This document shows positions 62,541 through 64,000 of a DNA stretch of 64,000 nt, one piece after another. A program made the translations under genes and the position numbers. The stretch spans positions 310,001 to 374,000 of the forward strand of contig OX044355.1 of NCBI GenBank assembly GCA_943846595.1. The letters are read 5' to 3'. Numbering within the stretch: position 1 is the stretch's first letter; each line of letters begins with the position of its first letter. This stretch comes from an uncultured Polaribacter sp. (lineage in GTDB: Bacteria > Bacteroidota > Bacteroidia > Flavobacteriales > Flavobacteriaceae). The notes under the pieces were generated by a model that was not told the origin of the DNA, did no database searches, and saw nothing but the letters and a program-made list of their open reading frames with translations.

Positions 62541-64000
62541 TTAAACCACTCTTGTCAATTTATTAAAAAGTTTCATTTTTAAATTATTATACCTTATAAT
62601 TTCTTCTTTTTCTTCGTTAGAATAAATTCTATTTTCTGATGATTTCTCATTCACCAAAGTTTCGATCAAAACTCTTCTGATATTAAAAACAACATCATTT
62701 ACTGCTTTTGGTAATTTTTCTATTTCAGATTTCACTTCAATACTTTTGCTCTCCCAGTTACTTAACTGCTGGGTAGGGTTTTCTTTTTCCATTAAAATAG
62801 AAGTTACAATGGAAGCGATTTCTGTATTCTTGTGGTTAATTAAACGGTCTATGTCTAATTTTTCTAGCTGATTTAATTGATGAATAATTTCATTATAAAT
62901 CTCTTGAAATGTAGCGTTTGAGAACTCTATTTCGTCCTCATGCAAATGAACATAGATTTCTGAAGAAACAGTATTTTTATAAATTCTATTACTGTAAGTT
63001 TCTTTTCCGTCTTCGTTTACCTGAACCACTTCCTCTATAAAATCTACTTCATTATTTCCATAAAGCAACAAAATTCTTATGATTTCTTTTTCTAAAATAG
63101 ACAACTGGTCTATTTTTTGAGTAGCCAGCATTCCTCCTTTTACTAGGCCCATTTGAGATTGCTCCTGCTGCTGGAAATATTCTGGCGGTGGTTGATTTGG
63201 AGCTACATTTGAATTGAAATTTGATTTCGTATTACTTTTAACCGCTTTTGCATTGCGATCTTTACTGAGCATTTGTGCTAATTCGCTGAATAAAACGCGC
63301 TCTGAAATGTCCATAATTCTGGCACATTCTTGCACATAAACTTCGCGTTGAATACCGTCAGGTATTTTAGAAATACTGAATACAATATCTCGAATTACGC
63401 CTGCTTTTTTAATGGGATCGTTTTTCGAATCTTTTAAAAGTAGAGAAACTTTAAAGTTAATAAAATCTTGTGCTGTGTCTTCTAAATAGGTTTTTAATTC
63501 GCTATTTGAATGTGATTTGGCAAAACTATCTGGATCTTCTCCATCTGGGAACTGCACTACCTTTACATTCATTCCCTGCTCTAAAATCAAATCAATTCCA
63601 CGAAGAGAAGCACGTGTCCCAGCGGCATCTCCGTCAAAAAGTACGGTAATATTTTTAGTCAATCGACTTACCAGTCGAATTTGATCTGCGGTCAAAGCAG
63701 TTCCTGAAGAAGCAACTACATTTTCCACTCCAGATTGGTTGAACGAAATTACATCGGTATAGCCTTCTACCAAAAAACAATTGTCTTGTTTGGCAATTTC
63801 TTTCTTTGCCTGATAAATTCCATATAAGATTTTACTCTTGTGGTAAATATCACTTTCTGGCGAGTTTAAGTATTTCGCTGCTTTTTTATCGCTTGTTAAA
63901 ATTCGACCTCCAAAACCTAAAATCCGCCCAGACATAGAGTGTATCGGAAACATTACCCTACCTTTAAATCGATCAAATTGTTTGTTTTCTTTGACAATAG
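62541..64000 (-). CDS. dnaG: DNA primase, C-terminal part (cut by window edge)
   Basis: The frame is open to the right edge without a start: upstream of the Met at 63953 it reads QFDRFKGRV, the core DnaG segment before MFPIHSMSGRILGFGGR. The zinc-binding domain lies outside the window. The TOPRIM domain has LVEGYTDVISF and TVLFDGDAAGTRAS. The C-terminal helicase-binding region is present with an unusually Asn/Gln-rich linker (about NSNVAPNQPPPEYFQQQEQ). It makes RNA primers at replication forks. It ends 9 bases from the nadE stop. Confidence 0.97.
   Translation of the reverse strand, partial: IVKENKQFDRFKGRVMFPIHSMSGRILGFGGRILTSDKKAAKYLNSPESDIYHKSKILYGIYQAKKEIAKQDNCFLVEGYTDVISFNQSGVENVVASSGTALTADQIRLVSRLTKNITVLFDGDAAGTRASLRGIDLILEQGMNVKVVQFPDGEDPDSFAKSHSNSELKTYLEDTAQDFINFKVSLLLKDSKNDPIKKAGVIRDIVFSISKIPDGIQREVYVQECARIMDISERVLFSELAQMLSKDRNAKAVKSNTKSNFNSNVAPNQPPPEYFQQQEQSQMGLVKGGMLATQKIDQLSILEKEIIRILLLYGNNEVDFIEEVVQVNEDGKETYSNRIYKNTVSSEIYVHLHEDEIEFSNATFQEIYNEIIHQLNQLEKLDIDRLINHKNTEIASIVTSILMEKENPTQQLSNWESKSIEVKSEIEKLPKAVNDVVFNIRRVLIETLVNEKSSENRIYSNEEKEEIIRYNNLKMKLFNKLTRVV

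Noticed and set aside
1-64000. CRISPR, prophage, insertion sequence or defence island
   Set aside because: No spaced direct repeats, transposase, integrase, phage structural or restriction genes were found in any frame.

Overview
The window is a 64 kb stretch of an AT-rich bacterial chromosome. Gene content points to Bacteroidota, most likely a marine-type member of the Flavobacteriaceae. The signs are gliding-motility genes gldB and gldC, type IX secretion genes (porT/sprT and a plug protein), a complete Na+-translocating NADH:quinone reductase operon, menaquinone methyltransferase, an archaeal/eukaryal-type prolyl-tRNA synthetase, and many start regions preceded by the Bacteroidota -7 element TAnnTTTG instead of a strong Shine-Dalgarno site. 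The genus is not resolved.

Layout. 1-12.9 kb: a partial acyl-CoA dehydrogenase, a MerR regulator, an M23 peptidase, alaS, a GSCFA protein, a rhodanese, an aromatic amino acid hydroxylase, gpmI, a thioredoxin-like lipoprotein, map, a methyltransferase and apbE. 13-15.5 kb: an OmpA-type lipoprotein, a conserved small protein, then a decaying patch with a frameshifted small lipoprotein gene and the N-terminal stump of a probable secreted protein. 15.5-24 kb: a DEAD-box helicase, a hydrolase and the nqrABCDEF operon. 24-31 kb: T9SS plug protein, apaG, an NRDE protein, pruA and a large zinc metalloprotease. 31-34.5 kb: a four-gene, minus-strand metal (probably copper) cluster around a TonB-dependent receptor. 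34.6-42.4 kb: a GAF protein, purH and the rod-shape operon mreBCD-pbp2-rodA. 42.4-47 kb: rpsT, tRNA-Glu, proS, a low-complexity Arg/Ser-rich lipoprotein and an outer-membrane porin. 47-54 kb: nfu, ubiE, porT, a SpoU methyltransferase, a TamA/BamA-like protein and fbaA. 54-64 kb: accD, rpsO, pnp, an esterase lipoprotein, a folK-deoxynucleoside kinase fusion, gldC, gldB, nadE and a partial dnaG.

How it fits together. ApbE supplies the covalent FMN that NqrB and NqrC need, UbiE makes the menaquinone Nqr reduces, and the resulting Na+ gradient can drive transport. PorT, the plug protein and GldB/GldC belong to the secretion and gliding machinery of this phylum. MreBCD, PBP2 and RodA form the elongation complex.

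No phage, insertion sequence, CRISPR array or defence island was seen. Most of the window is ordinary core genome. The parts most worth a second look are the metal cluster, three broken small genes, the AccD without zinc-ribbon cysteines, the folK-kinase fusion, the atypical flavinylation motif in NqrB, and several short repeats in control regions.
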